From an uncultured bacterium (lineage in GTDB: Bacteria > Bacteroidota > Bacteroidia > Bacteroidales > JACABE01), in the NCBI GenBank assembly GCA_903911455.1, contig CAIWDQ010000066.1:1-6429 (forward strand): DNA of 6,429 bases, read 5' to 3'. The position numbers were made by a program, and so were the translations under genes. Under the pieces are notes generated by a model. The model saw nothing but the letters and a program-made list of their open reading frames with translations, was not told where the DNA came from and ran no database searches. Shown piece by piece: positions 1-6,428 of this stretch (positions are counted from its first letter, which is position 1; every line of letters starts with the position of its first letter).

Positions 1-34
1 AACACTCTTTCCCTACACGACGCTCTTCCGATCT
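1..34. other. Illumina TruSeq adapter remnant (not genomic)
   Basis: Positions 2-34 match, base for base as I recall it, the 33-nt 3' part of the Illumina TruSeq universal (read 1) adapter, beginning ACACTCTTTCCC and ending CTCTTCCGATCT. Genomic sequence starts at about position 35. The adapter is contamination left at a contig end, so nothing biological should be read from it, and the window's left edge is an assembly edge. It adds a false C-terminus and stop codon to the gene that runs into it. Confidence 0.97.
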
Positions 35-1848
35 TTATCAATACGCCCTCTAACCATTTTTAGAGTAGAGTTTAACATACGATTATTTTCTGTAAAAGGT
101 TCTTTTAGAATGCCAAAAGCAGCCGGCAACCATCTTTCAGGGAACACTACTTCATGCTTTCCTTTCTTATCATAATTCATAATATCATGCTGTAGATGCT
201 TTAGGAATACCTTTATATTCTCCTCTTCAGTATGCTTATGCGAATGGGAATGATTTTTAAACCAACGCTTTACAGCCTCTTTGTTCAACACTAAAAGAGC
301 AGTAGTATAATTACTCTGATTATTGTAAAGCATTATCTGATCAATAAAAGTGATGTGCTCAGTTAAAGCCTCTTCAATACCTTCAGGAGAATATTTTTCA
401 CCATCATTAGCTATCAAAAGACATTTAAAACGCCCCGTAACATAAAGATAACCATCATCATCAAGATAACCCATATCACCTGTATGTAACCAGCCATCTT
501 TAAGAGTTTCGGCAGTAGCGGTTTCATTTTTCCAATAACCAATCATCACATTCTCGCCTTTTATCACAATTTCACCCTTTTCGAAAACAGGCAAAGAATT
601 ACCGTTATCATCCTCAATTCTAAAGTCTAGCGGAGTTACCAAAGGTCCCGAAGAACCAAGCTTATGATTAAGCAAACCATTGGAAGAGATGACAGGGGAG
701 GCCTCAGTAAGCCCGTAACCTTGGAACATTGGGATGCCAATTGCATAAAAGAAACGCTGAATATCTATATCCAACATCGCACCACCTCCTATAAAGAAGT
801 CAATTTGTCCACCAAAAGCGTCTCTTATTTTAATAAATAAGATCTTATCAAAGAAATTCTTCAAAGGCTTCAGAATACTTCTCAAACCTTTGCCTCTATT
901 GTAGCCTTCAGCATTATACATGTAAGCAATCTTTAATCCTATATTGAATAATGTTGATGCAATTTTGCCTTTATCTCTTATATTTTTCTCAACATTCTTC
1001 CTGAAGTTCTTAGCAAGCGCAGGCACACTTAAAATAAGATTAGGCTTAAGCTCTTTAATGTTAATTGGAATGTTTTTAAGCGATTCCATTGGCGTTTTAC
1101 CCACTTGCACAGAGGCAATACTTGCTCCTTTATAGATAAAACAAAAATAAACGGTGTGCGCAAACGAATGATCTAAGGGCAATATAAATAACGTACGATA
1201 AGATTCAGGGATTGTCATCAACGAACACGCTTGCTCAACGTTGGCAGTGTAATTGCGATGGGAGAGGACTATCCCTTTCGGATCGGCAGTTGTACCTGAG
1301 GTGTAACATATATTAGCATGATCCTCACCTTTCAAAGAGGTCCATCTCTTTTCAAACTCAGAACCCTGAGTAGCTAAAAAATCTTCACCTAATTTATAAA
1401 TATCATTGATATGAAGCTCATCATTACTATAATTTTCCTGTTCATCTAAGAAAATGATCTTCTCAACCTGGGGACATTCACTTTTAATAAGCTTAACTTT
1501 ACTAGCTTGCCCTTGCGATACTATTATAAACCTGCTCTCAGAATGATTTATCCTGAATTTAATCTCAGAAGCTTCAATAAGTTTTACTGATAGCGGAACA
1601 TTAACTGCTCCTGCATATAATATCCCCATTTCACTTATGATCCAGGTGTTTCTGCCTTCAGAAATAAGTGCTATCTTATCGCCTTTATGTATTCCTAAAC
1701 TCATTAAACCTGCAGCAAACTTATAAATATATTCTTTAGTTTGCTGATAAGATAATGCTTCAAACTTATCTGTTTTCTTTTCCCACAAAAGTGGATTATC
1801 AGAATACTTTAAAACACTGTCTTCTAAAAGTTGAGGAATAGTTTTCAT
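35..1848 (-). CDS. AMP-forming long-chain acyl-CoA synthetase, 3'-truncated by contig end
   Basis: This is an ANL-superfamily adenylate-forming enzyme that activates a fatty acid with ATP to acyl-AMP and then to acyl-CoA, probably in the cytoplasm or at the inner membrane face. The visible motifs are the phosphate loop YTSGTTADPKG (182-192), GYGLTEASP (377-385), the ribose-binding aspartate in LHTGD (D458), the hinge region TGRFK (471-475) followed by DGEKYSP (482-488), and the C-terminal TLK lysine (about K597). There is no predicted signal peptide. A His-rich HSHSHKH stretch sits at 533-539. The open frame continues artificially to position 13, so the last six or seven residues (KDRKSVV, codon K605 straddling the junction) and the stop codon come from adapter. 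Real sequence ends at about D604, and I infer that a couple of dozen native residues are missing. ATG at 1848 is followed directly by the family-typical N-terminus. The gene lies 171 bases past the carboxylase operon, beyond a terminator and next to its own candidate promoter. The exact chain-length preference cannot be read from the sequence. Confidence 0.93.
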
Positions 1849-1901
1849 GATGATATTATTTATTGTCTGAATATGTTTTTCTATGTTAAGAAATTATTGT
1901 C

Positions 1902-1935
1902 CAAAATTAATAAAAAAAGTACTTCAATTGCTCAA
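1902..1935 (-). promoter_or_regulatory. Candidate Bacteroidota-type promoter for the acyl-CoA synthetase
   Basis: On the minus strand, 1909-1902 reads TAATTTTG, an exact match to the -7 consensus TAnnTTTG known for Bacteroidota housekeeping sigma factors. A TTG for the -33 element occurs 23 bases upstream (1935-1933), at the long end of the usual spacing, and another 15 bases upstream (1927-1925), which is shorter than usual. Transcription would begin around 1895-1900 and give a leader of roughly 50 bases before the ATG at 1848. The -33 candidates fall inside the upstream operon's terminator hairpin. A/T-rich DNA yields such matches by chance, so confidence is moderate. Confidence 0.45.
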
Positions 1936-1943
1936 AGTACTTT
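1912..1943 (-). terminator. Rho-independent terminator of the carboxylase operon
   Basis: Read on the minus strand, AAAGTACTT (1943-1935) pairs with AAGTACTTT (1924-1916) as a 9-bp stem around a 10-base loop. The second arm runs into an unbroken T7 tract (1918-1912). The stem is A/T-rich, but its geometry and U-tract are typical of intrinsic terminators. It begins about 77 bases after the stop codon of the biotin carrier gene and separates that operon from the acyl-CoA synthetase gene. Confidence 0.75.
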
Positions 1944-2019
1944 AATTAGTAAATTAACATGGCTGTTAAAATATGTTTTTCTTCAATCCGTAATTCTTAT
2001 TTATTAATTTAGAATTGAT

Positions 2020-2562
2020 TTATTGTCTTATTTCTAAAAGGATATCGTCTTTATTAACGTTATCACCTTGTTTGATATTGATCTTTTTTACAACACCCGA
2101 AATTGTTGATAGAATTTCGTTCTGCATCTTCATAGCTTCCAAAATAAGAAGTACATCACCTTCGTTAATGATTGCATTTTCTTCGGCAAACACTTCAATA
2201 ATTTTCCCTGGCATCGGAGCAGAAACAAACCCAGTCTTTGATTTCTTCATTGTCTTCTCAATGATTTGCTTACGCTGATAAGATAGGGGAGTTTCAACAG
2301 TATAGTTATAGCTTACACCATTAATTAAGATGACAAATTTATTCTGGTTTTGCTCAATTACTTCAACCGGAAACTTCTTATTTTTAAATTTAATGTAAGT
2401 AAATCCATCGGCATCATCAATAATCTCAATATCCTGCTTCTTACTGTTAACTCTCAAGCCATCAGTTGGACTATAAATGAATTCATACTTCTTTCCATCC
2501 TTACCAAGTGTAATATATTTAACCGGCTCAGATGATGATCTCTTTTTAAAACTTAATTTCAT
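2020..2562 (-). CDS. Biotin carboxyl carrier protein subunit of acyl-CoA carboxylase
   Basis: This 180-residue carrier protein bears the biotin that shuttles CO2 between the biotin carboxylase and the carboxyltransferase encoded just upstream. The C-terminal biotinyl/lipoyl domain spans about 112-180, with SAPMPGK (114-120) and the biotinylation motif EAMKM (142-146), so K145 should be the biotinylated lysine. Residues about 15-95 are rich in short beta-strand-like segments (for example GKKYEFIYS, FTYIKFKNKKFPVEVIE, KFVILINGVSYNYTV). They resemble the BT-type beta-barrel region found between the biotin carboxylase and carrier domains of fused propionyl-CoA carboxylase alpha chains (inference). 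A Lys/Ser-rich linker (about 95-111) joins the two. The ATG at 2562 lies 24 bases after the biotin carboxylase stop, with an A/T-rich leader and no Shine-Dalgarno site, as expected for this phylum. It is the last gene of the operon. The alternative of a decarboxylase gamma or carrier subunit is less likely because an ATP-dependent biotin carboxylase is adjacent. Confidence 0.93.
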   Translation of the reverse strand: MKLSFKKRSSSEPVKYITLGKDGKKYEFIYSPTDGLRVNSKKQDIEIIDDADGFTYIKFKNKKFPVEVIEQNQNKFVILINGVSYNYTVETPLSYQRKQIIEKTMKKSKTGFVSAPMPGKIIEVFAEENAIINEGDVLLILEAMKMQNEILSTISGVVKKINIKQGDNVNKDDILLEIRQ

Positions 2563-2586
2563 GTTAAATTTATTTTGATGACAATG

Positions 2587-4089
2587 TTAACGTAATCTTT
2601 TGTTCAATAACCATGGATCTATGTTCTTTCCTTTCTCGTGGTCAACCCAGGTATCTTTTTCCTCTCTTATTTCGTTTGCATAATTATAGGTAGCAAAGAA
2701 AGCAGCGAGCATTTCCTCATCTTTCTCCTGGAAGTAAGTCTTTTCCATATCTTTTTCAATAAAAGAAGTATTGAAAGTTCCATTAACGAAAACCTTATTA
2801 GTTAAAACAGCTTTGCAGAAAGGGATTGTAGTTTTAACGCCTTTTATTCGTAGTTTGCCCAGAGCATTCAACATAGCCTCAATTGTTTTCTCACGATTCT
2901 CGCCATGCACAATTAATTTGGCAATCATTGAATCATAGAAAGGAGTTATCACCGAACCGCTCTCAATACCTGTATCTATTCTGATGCCTTCGCCTTTTGG
3001 TAAGCTAATCTTTTGAATTGTACCAAGATTTGGAGAGAAACCAGCCTGTACATCTTCAGCATTTATACGGCATTCAATAGCCCAGCCATTGATTTTAATA
3101 TCATCCTGAGTCAGGGTTAATTTCTCGCTCTGAGCCACTCTTATTTGTTGTTCAATCAAGTCAACACCGGTTATTTCTTCAGTTACCGGGTGCTCAACCT
3201 GAATACGTGTATTCATTTCCATAAAATAAAAACCACCGTCAGCATCCAGCAAAAACTCAACAGTACCGGCACTGTAATACTTCACAGCCTGAGTTATACG
3301 TATAGCAGCTTCGCCCATACGCTTTCTTAAGTCTTCGGTCAAAGCAGGTGAAGGAGATTCCTCTAATAACTTCTGATGTTTACGTTGCACAGAACATTCT
3401 CTTTCGCCAAGATGAATTGTGTTGCCCATTTTATCAGCTAAAACCTGAAATTCTATATGCTTAGGATTCCTAACATATTTTTCAACAAAAACTGAAGGAT
3501 CATTGAAAGCTTTTTCTGCTTCATTGGTTGCAAGTCTGAAATTCTTCTCCATCTGAGAATCATTCTCAACGATGCGCATTCCTCTGCCACCACCACCAGA
3601 TGCAGCTTTTAAAATTACAGGATAACCAATGATTTTAGCAATTTCAATAGCCTGATCTGCGTTTGCAAGGTTCCCTTTACTTCCTTCTAGCAATGGAATC
3701 TTATGTTTACGGGCAATCTGTTTAGCAATGGTTTTGTTCCCCATTTTATAGATAACATCAGCCGATGGACCAATGAATTCTATCTTTTCTTCTTCGCATC
3801 TCTGTGCGAAGTATGGGTTTTCTGCCAAAAATCCATAACCAGGATGTATTGCATCAATTTTATATTGAACTGCAGTTTCAATTAGTTTTTCAACATCTAA
3901 AAACTCAGGGATTTCATCAAACCTTTCGGTAAAATCACAAATATGGTCAGCAAAGTTTAAATAGATAGCATTGGGTTCCTTTGCAGTTTTAATTACATAG
4001 GTCTGGATGCCCATTTTCTTTGCAGTTTTGATAATTCTTATTGCAATTTCTCCACGGTTTGCAATTAAAATACTATTGATTTTCTTCAT
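2587..4089 (-). CDS. accC: Biotin carboxylase subunit of acyl-CoA carboxylase
   Basis: This ATP-grasp enzyme uses ATP and bicarbonate to carboxylate the biotin on the carrier protein encoded 24 bases downstream. Domains in order are the N-terminal domain with ILIANRGEIAIR (7-18) and IHPGYGFLAENP (81-92), the ATP-grasp with K119, K161 and the glycine loop GGGGRG (165-170), and the biotin carboxylase C-terminal domain (about 335-445). Catalytic residues line up with E. coli AccC at an offset of about three: H211, K240, E278, E291, N293, R295 and R341. The motif EMNTRIQVEHPVTE (291-304) is intact. The length of 500 is longer than the roughly 450 of AccC, because of a C-terminal tail (about 447-500) that resembles the post-carboxylase region of propionyl-CoA carboxylase alpha chains. 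The stretch 33-66 departs from the common pattern with S/D-rich and ADE.V.IG segments. The enzyme should be active. The acyl substrate is set by the partner carboxyltransferase rather than by this subunit. Confidence 0.94.
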   Translation of the reverse strand: MKKINSILIANRGEIAIRIIKTAKKMGIQTYVIKTAKEPNAIYLNFADHICDFTERFDEIPEFLDVEKLIETAVQYKIDAIHPGYGFLAENPYFAQRCEEEKIEFIGPSADVIYKMGNKTIAKQIARKHKIPLLEGSKGNLANADQAIEIAKIIGYPVILKAASGGGGRGMRIVENDSQMEKNFRLATNEAEKAFNDPSVFVEKYVRNPKHIEFQVLADKMGNTIHLGERECSVQRKHQKLLEESPSPALTEDLRKRMGEAAIRITQAVKYYSAGTVEFLLDADGGFYFMEMNTRIQVEHPVTEEITGVDLIEQQIRVAQSEKLTLTQDDIKINGWAIECRINAEDVQAGFSPNLGTIQKISLPKGEGIRIDTGIESGSVITPFYDSMIAKLIVHGENREKTIEAMLNALGKLRIKGVKTTIPFCKAVLTNKVFVNGTFNTSFIEKDMEKTYFQEKDEEMLAAFFATYNYANEIREEKDTWVDHEKGKNIDPWLLNKRLR

Positions 4090-4136
4090 GAAAAAAATAT
4101 TTTTTAAAACTCAATTTACATTAGATCAATATCACA

Positions 4137-5690
4137 TTATAATGGAATATTTCCATGTTTACGTGAAGGAATATTTACGTGTTTAGATTCCAGAGCTTCA
4201 AAAGCAACAATTAGTTTAATACGTGTATCAGCCGGATCAATTACCTCATCTATATAACCTTTTTCGTCTGCAATGTAAGGATTTGCGATCTCCTCGCGGT
4301 ATTTGGCTGCTAATTCTTTTTTCACCTTTACAGGATCTGTTGCCTCAGCTAATTCTTTCTTATATAAGATAGCAACAGCACCTTCGGGACCCATAACTGC
4401 TATTTCGGCAGTTGGCCATGCAAAACTAAAGTCGCCGCCGATATTCTTGCTGTTCATAACGCAGAATGCACCTCCATAAGCTTTTCTTAAGATAACTGTA
4501 ACTTTAGGAACGGTAGCTTCGCAATAAGCATACAATAATTTTGCTCCATGCTTAATTAAACCGCCATATTCTTGATTAACACCAGGTAAGAAGCCAGGAA
4601 CATCTTCTAATGTAAGGATAGGAATGTTGAATGAGTCGCAGAAACGAACAAATTTAGCACCTTTCATTGAGGCATCTATATCTAACGTACCAGCTAAGAT
4701 CTTTGGTTGATTAGCAACGATTCCAATGGATTTTCCGTTTAAACGGGCAAATCCGGTAACTATATTCTGAGCATAAAGTTCAGAAACTTCAAGGAACCTG
4801 CCATTATCTACAATTAATTTAATAGCGTCCTTAACATCATATGGTTTATTTGGATCATCAGGAACAATGTCTCTTAGCTTTTCTTCAAATCTGAATCTAT
4901 TATCGGTGCTTTCAATAAAAGCAGGGTTTTCTAAGTTATTTGAAGGGAAATAGGATAGCAAACGCTTCACACCAAGTAAAGTATTCTCTTCATCTTCAAA
5001 GATAAAGTTAGCAACTCCACTTTTACGGGCATGCACATCAGCACCACCGAGTTCGTCGGTAGTTACGTCTTCATTAAGTACTTCTTTTACTACATTAGGG
5101 CCTGTAACGAACATATAGCTTGTATGTTTGGTCATAAAAGTAAAATCGGTGAGGGCAGGGGAGTAAACAGCGCCACCAGCGGCCGGTCCCATGATAACTG
5201 AAATCTGGGGTATCACACCGGAGGCTTGCACGTTGCGTAAGAATATATCTGAATACCCTGCCAAACTTACAACGCCGTCCTGGATACGGGCACCACCCGA
5301 ATCAATTAATCCAATGATAGGTGCTCCCATTTTCATAGATAAATCCATTATTTTGGTGATTTTTTGAGCGTGAATGGCTCCCAGCGAACCGCCCATGACT
5401 GTGAAATCCTGAGCATAAACAAATGTTAACCTTCCGTTAATCTTACCAAAGCCGGTTACTACACCGTCGCCAAAACCACGATCGGCTTTACCGAAGTCGC
5501 TTCCTGCCTTAGCGGAAGTAGCAAATTCGTCTATTTCTTCAAATGTATTGCGATCAAAAAGGAGTTCAATTCTTTCGCGAGCCGAAAGTTTTCCTTTCGC
5601 ATGTTGCTTTGTAATAGCTTGTTCTAAATGCAGATCGCTGCTGTGTCTTCTGTCAAGGAATTTCTTAAAAATCTTTCCGTTTACGTCCAT
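4137..5690 (-). CDS. Acyl-CoA carboxylase carboxyltransferase subunit (propionyl-CoA carboxylase beta / MmdA family)
   Basis: This crotonase-fold carboxyltransferase moves CO2 from carboxybiotin to an acyl-CoA, most likely propionyl-CoA giving (S)-methylmalonyl-CoA. Both halves are present. The N-terminal half has the basic/Arg-rich KGKLSARERIELL (32-44), DSGGARIQ (130-137) and GPAAGGAVYSPAL (168-180). The C-terminal half has DVPGFLPG (363-370), the oxyanion-hole region AYGGAF (404-409) and AWPTAEIAVMGPEGAV (424-439). It ends in KHGNIPL, a typical family C-terminus. The length of 517 is normal. An in-frame TAA four codons upstream of the ATG at 5690 rules out a longer form. C410 occupies the position that is Asp in classical propionyl-CoA carboxylases and Ile in some acetyl-CoA-accepting enzymes, so the substrate is not certain. 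It is the first gene of the operon, with 47 bases to the biotin carboxylase gene. No membrane decarboxylase (beta/gamma) genes are present, which favours an ATP-driven carboxylase over methylmalonyl-CoA decarboxylase. Confidence 0.93.
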   Translation of the reverse strand: MDVNGKIFKKFLDRRHSSDLHLEQAITKQHAKGKLSARERIELLFDRNTFEEIDEFATSAKAGSDFGKADRGFGDGVVTGFGKINGRLTFVYAQDFTVMGGSLGAIHAQKITKIMDLSMKMGAPIIGLIDSGGARIQDGVVSLAGYSDIFLRNVQASGVIPQISVIMGPAAGGAVYSPALTDFTFMTKHTSYMFVTGPNVVKEVLNEDVTTDELGGADVHARKSGVANFIFEDEENTLLGVKRLLSYFPSNNLENPAFIESTDNRFRFEEKLRDIVPDDPNKPYDVKDAIKLIVDNGRFLEVSELYAQNIVTGFARLNGKSIGIVANQPKILAGTLDIDASMKGAKFVRFCDSFNIPILTLEDVPGFLPGVNQEYGGLIKHGAKLLYAYCEATVPKVTVILRKAYGGAFCVMNSKNIGGDFSFAWPTAEIAVMGPEGAVAILYKKELAEATDPVKVKKELAAKYREEIANPYIADEKGYIDEVIDPADTRIKLIVAFEALESKHVNIPSRKHGNIPL

Positions 5691-5751
5691 ACTGTCAATT
5701 TATATTACGAATTGAGAAAGTGAAACAACAAAAAGTTAGAAATGTTTAAAA

Positions 5752-5819
5752 GAATTATGAATTATGAATTATGAATTATGAAAAGAATTATGAATTATGA
5801 ATTATGGATTATGAATTAA
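5752..5819. repeat. GAATTAT heptamer tandem array upstream of the carboxylase operon
   Basis: Four perfect GAATTAT units (5752-5779) are followed by a GAAAA interruption (5780-5784). Then come three perfect units (5785-5805), one variant GGATTAT (5806-5812) and a decayed GAATTAA (5813-5819). On the minus strand the unit reads ATAATTC. Such heptamer arrays are a familiar intergenic feature in Bacteroidota. The array lies 62-129 bases upstream of the carboxyltransferase start codon, where the operon promoter must be. The nearest -7-like sequence is TAACTTTT on the minus strand (5738-5731), one base off TAnnTTTG, which would place the -33 region inside the array. Copy-number changes could therefore alter promoter spacing, but that is inference. 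Confidence 0.9.
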
Positions 5820-5848
5820 TTGTTATAAATGAATTGTTTGTAAATATA

Positions 5849-5886
5849 AAAAGAGTCCTTATCAATTTAATGAAAAGGACTCTTTT
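5849..5886 (-). terminator. Rho-independent terminator after the hypothetical gene
   Basis: AAAAGAGTCCTT on the minus strand (5886-5875) pairs perfectly over 12 bp with AAGGACTCTTTT (5860-5849) around a 14-base loop, and the second arm continues into further T/A. It lies 28 bases past the stop codon of the upstream hypothetical gene. It isolates the carboxylase operon, so that operon must have its own promoter in 5848-5691. The hairpin also has T-residues after it on the plus strand, but no plus-strand gene is present to use it. Confidence 0.85.
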
Positions 5887-5913
5887 ATTAACTTTTAAGA
5901 TATTTTAGTAACT

Positions 5914-6321
5914 TTAAATAACAGTAAACTTTACATCAAAATCTTCGCCTGGAGTAGCTGCTGCAAAAATTAGATAGTATTCAGTATTTGAACCAATATC
6001 TGCAAATGGAGCTTCGATTGTTTCTCCTATTAGTACTTTTTTAGCACGTGCAGGGATAACCGTAGGATTAGGTACATCAGATAAGAAAATATATCCATCT
6101 CCTTTACCTTTATTCTCTGCTTTAAACTTATCAGCATGTTTAAAAATTGGACGAGGATCATTTTTTATTATACCAGCCAAAACATGTATCAAATATTCAT
6201 TAATATACAAGTAGTCTGATGCTTTATCTAAGCTATCAATAATTTCTGTCTTAAAGAAGTCGGCAACTTTTGTTAGGTCTTCATTACATAAAATGCAGGT
6301 ATTGAAATAGCATAAACGCAT
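5914..6321 (-). CDS. Hypothetical protein, probably the C-terminal part of a frame-split lipoprotein-like gene
   Basis: I do not recognise this 135-residue product. Its first residues hold cysteines spaced C4-x4-C9-x2-C12. A helical, charged first half (about 13-70) is followed by a beta-rich second half (about 76-135) ending in DFDVKFTVI, which could be a small beta-sandwich. There is no signal peptide or membrane segment in this frame. The ATG at 6321 is probably not the real start. The same frame continues upstream for ten more plausible codons (KTLVAALKSQ) to a TAA at 6354-6352, and a neighbouring frame carries an acidic, Ser/Gly-rich stretch typical of an exported lipoprotein linker. Joining the two needs a one-base -1 shift at the A6 run (6353-6348). 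A strong terminator follows 28 bases after the stop. The reading frame is probably genuine, but the true N-terminus lies elsewhere. Confidence 0.6.
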   Translation of the reverse strand: MRLCYFNTCILCNEDLTKVADFFKTEIIDSLDKASDYLYINEYLIHVLAGIIKNDPRPIFKHADKFKAENKGKGDGYIFLSDVPNPTVIPARAKKVLIGETIEAPFADIGSNTEYYLIFAAATPGEDFDVKFTVI

Positions 6322-6338
6322 TTGGCTTTTTAAAGCTG

Positions 6339-6428
6339 CTACAAGTGTTTTTTATCAGAAACATCATCACTAATACTTCCGCTATCTCCTTTTTTTGCTT
6401 TATCCTTAAATCCGCAAATAAAAAAGGG
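6339..6428 (-). CDS. Partial N-terminal fragment of the same hypothetical gene (possible lipoprotein), interrupted by frame shift
   Basis: Read on the minus strand from the window edge, this frame gives PFFICGFKDKAKKGD and then a Ser/Asp-rich stretch ending DKKHL before a TAG at 6341-6339. A hydrophobic FFI followed by Cys and a charged, Gly/Ser/Asp-rich linker is what follows a lipoprotein signal peptide in Bacteroidota, although FFIC is not a textbook lipobox. The 5' end lies beyond the window. Its last sensible codons are the two AAA of an A6 run (6353-6348). A shift of -1 there joins smoothly to the downstream frame at TLVAALKSQ. I infer that one gene is split in two, either by a real mutation, an error near a contig end, or ribosomal slippage. 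Confidence 0.5.
   Translation of the reverse strand, partial: PFFICGFKDKAKKGDSGSISDDVSDKKHL

Larger units (their letters stand above)
1870..1982. repeat. 13-bp direct repeat, two copies 100 bases apart
   Basis: The 13-mer AATATGTTTTTCT occurs at 1870-1882 and again at 1970-1982, exactly 100 bases apart, flanking the operon terminator in the non-coding gap. A second short repeat, ATTTATTGTCT, occurs at 1858-1868 and 2018-2028, the latter overlapping the end of the biotin carrier gene. The repeats are seen directly. They may be chance in A/T-rich DNA or the trace of an old short duplication, and no function can be assigned. Confidence 0.4.

Noticed and set aside
944..1135. Small plus-strand open frame opposite the acyl-CoA synthetase
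   Set aside because: It lies wholly antisense to a well-supported gene with all motifs in frame. Its hydrophobic look is a by-product of the complementary strand. The same holds for the plus-strand frames at 2015-2278, 2350-2535, 3145-3330 and 3703-3885.
4137..5690. Sodium-pumping methylmalonyl-CoA decarboxylase alpha subunit (MmdA)
   Set aside because: The family overlaps, but the operon holds an ATP-dependent biotin carboxylase and ends at a terminator without membrane beta/gamma subunits. A carboxylase is the better reading, although partners encoded elsewhere cannot be excluded.
5752..5819. CRISPR-like regular repeats
   Set aside because: The units are contiguous 7-mers with no spacers between them, so this is a simple tandem repeat. 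No cas genes are present.
5841..5865. Promoter for the carboxylase operon using TATATTTA (minus strand, 5848-5841)
   Set aside because: The -7-like element lacks the final G, and the only nearby TTG (5865-5863) is 14 bases away, too close, and lies in the terminator loop.
6342..6360. Programmed -1 frameshift at a canonical slippery heptamer
   Set aside because: The run is T-AAA-AAA-C in the zero frame, so the P-site tRNA would re-pair poorly with TAA in a tandem slip, and no strong downstream hairpin is seen. It is kept only as one option in the frame-split finding.
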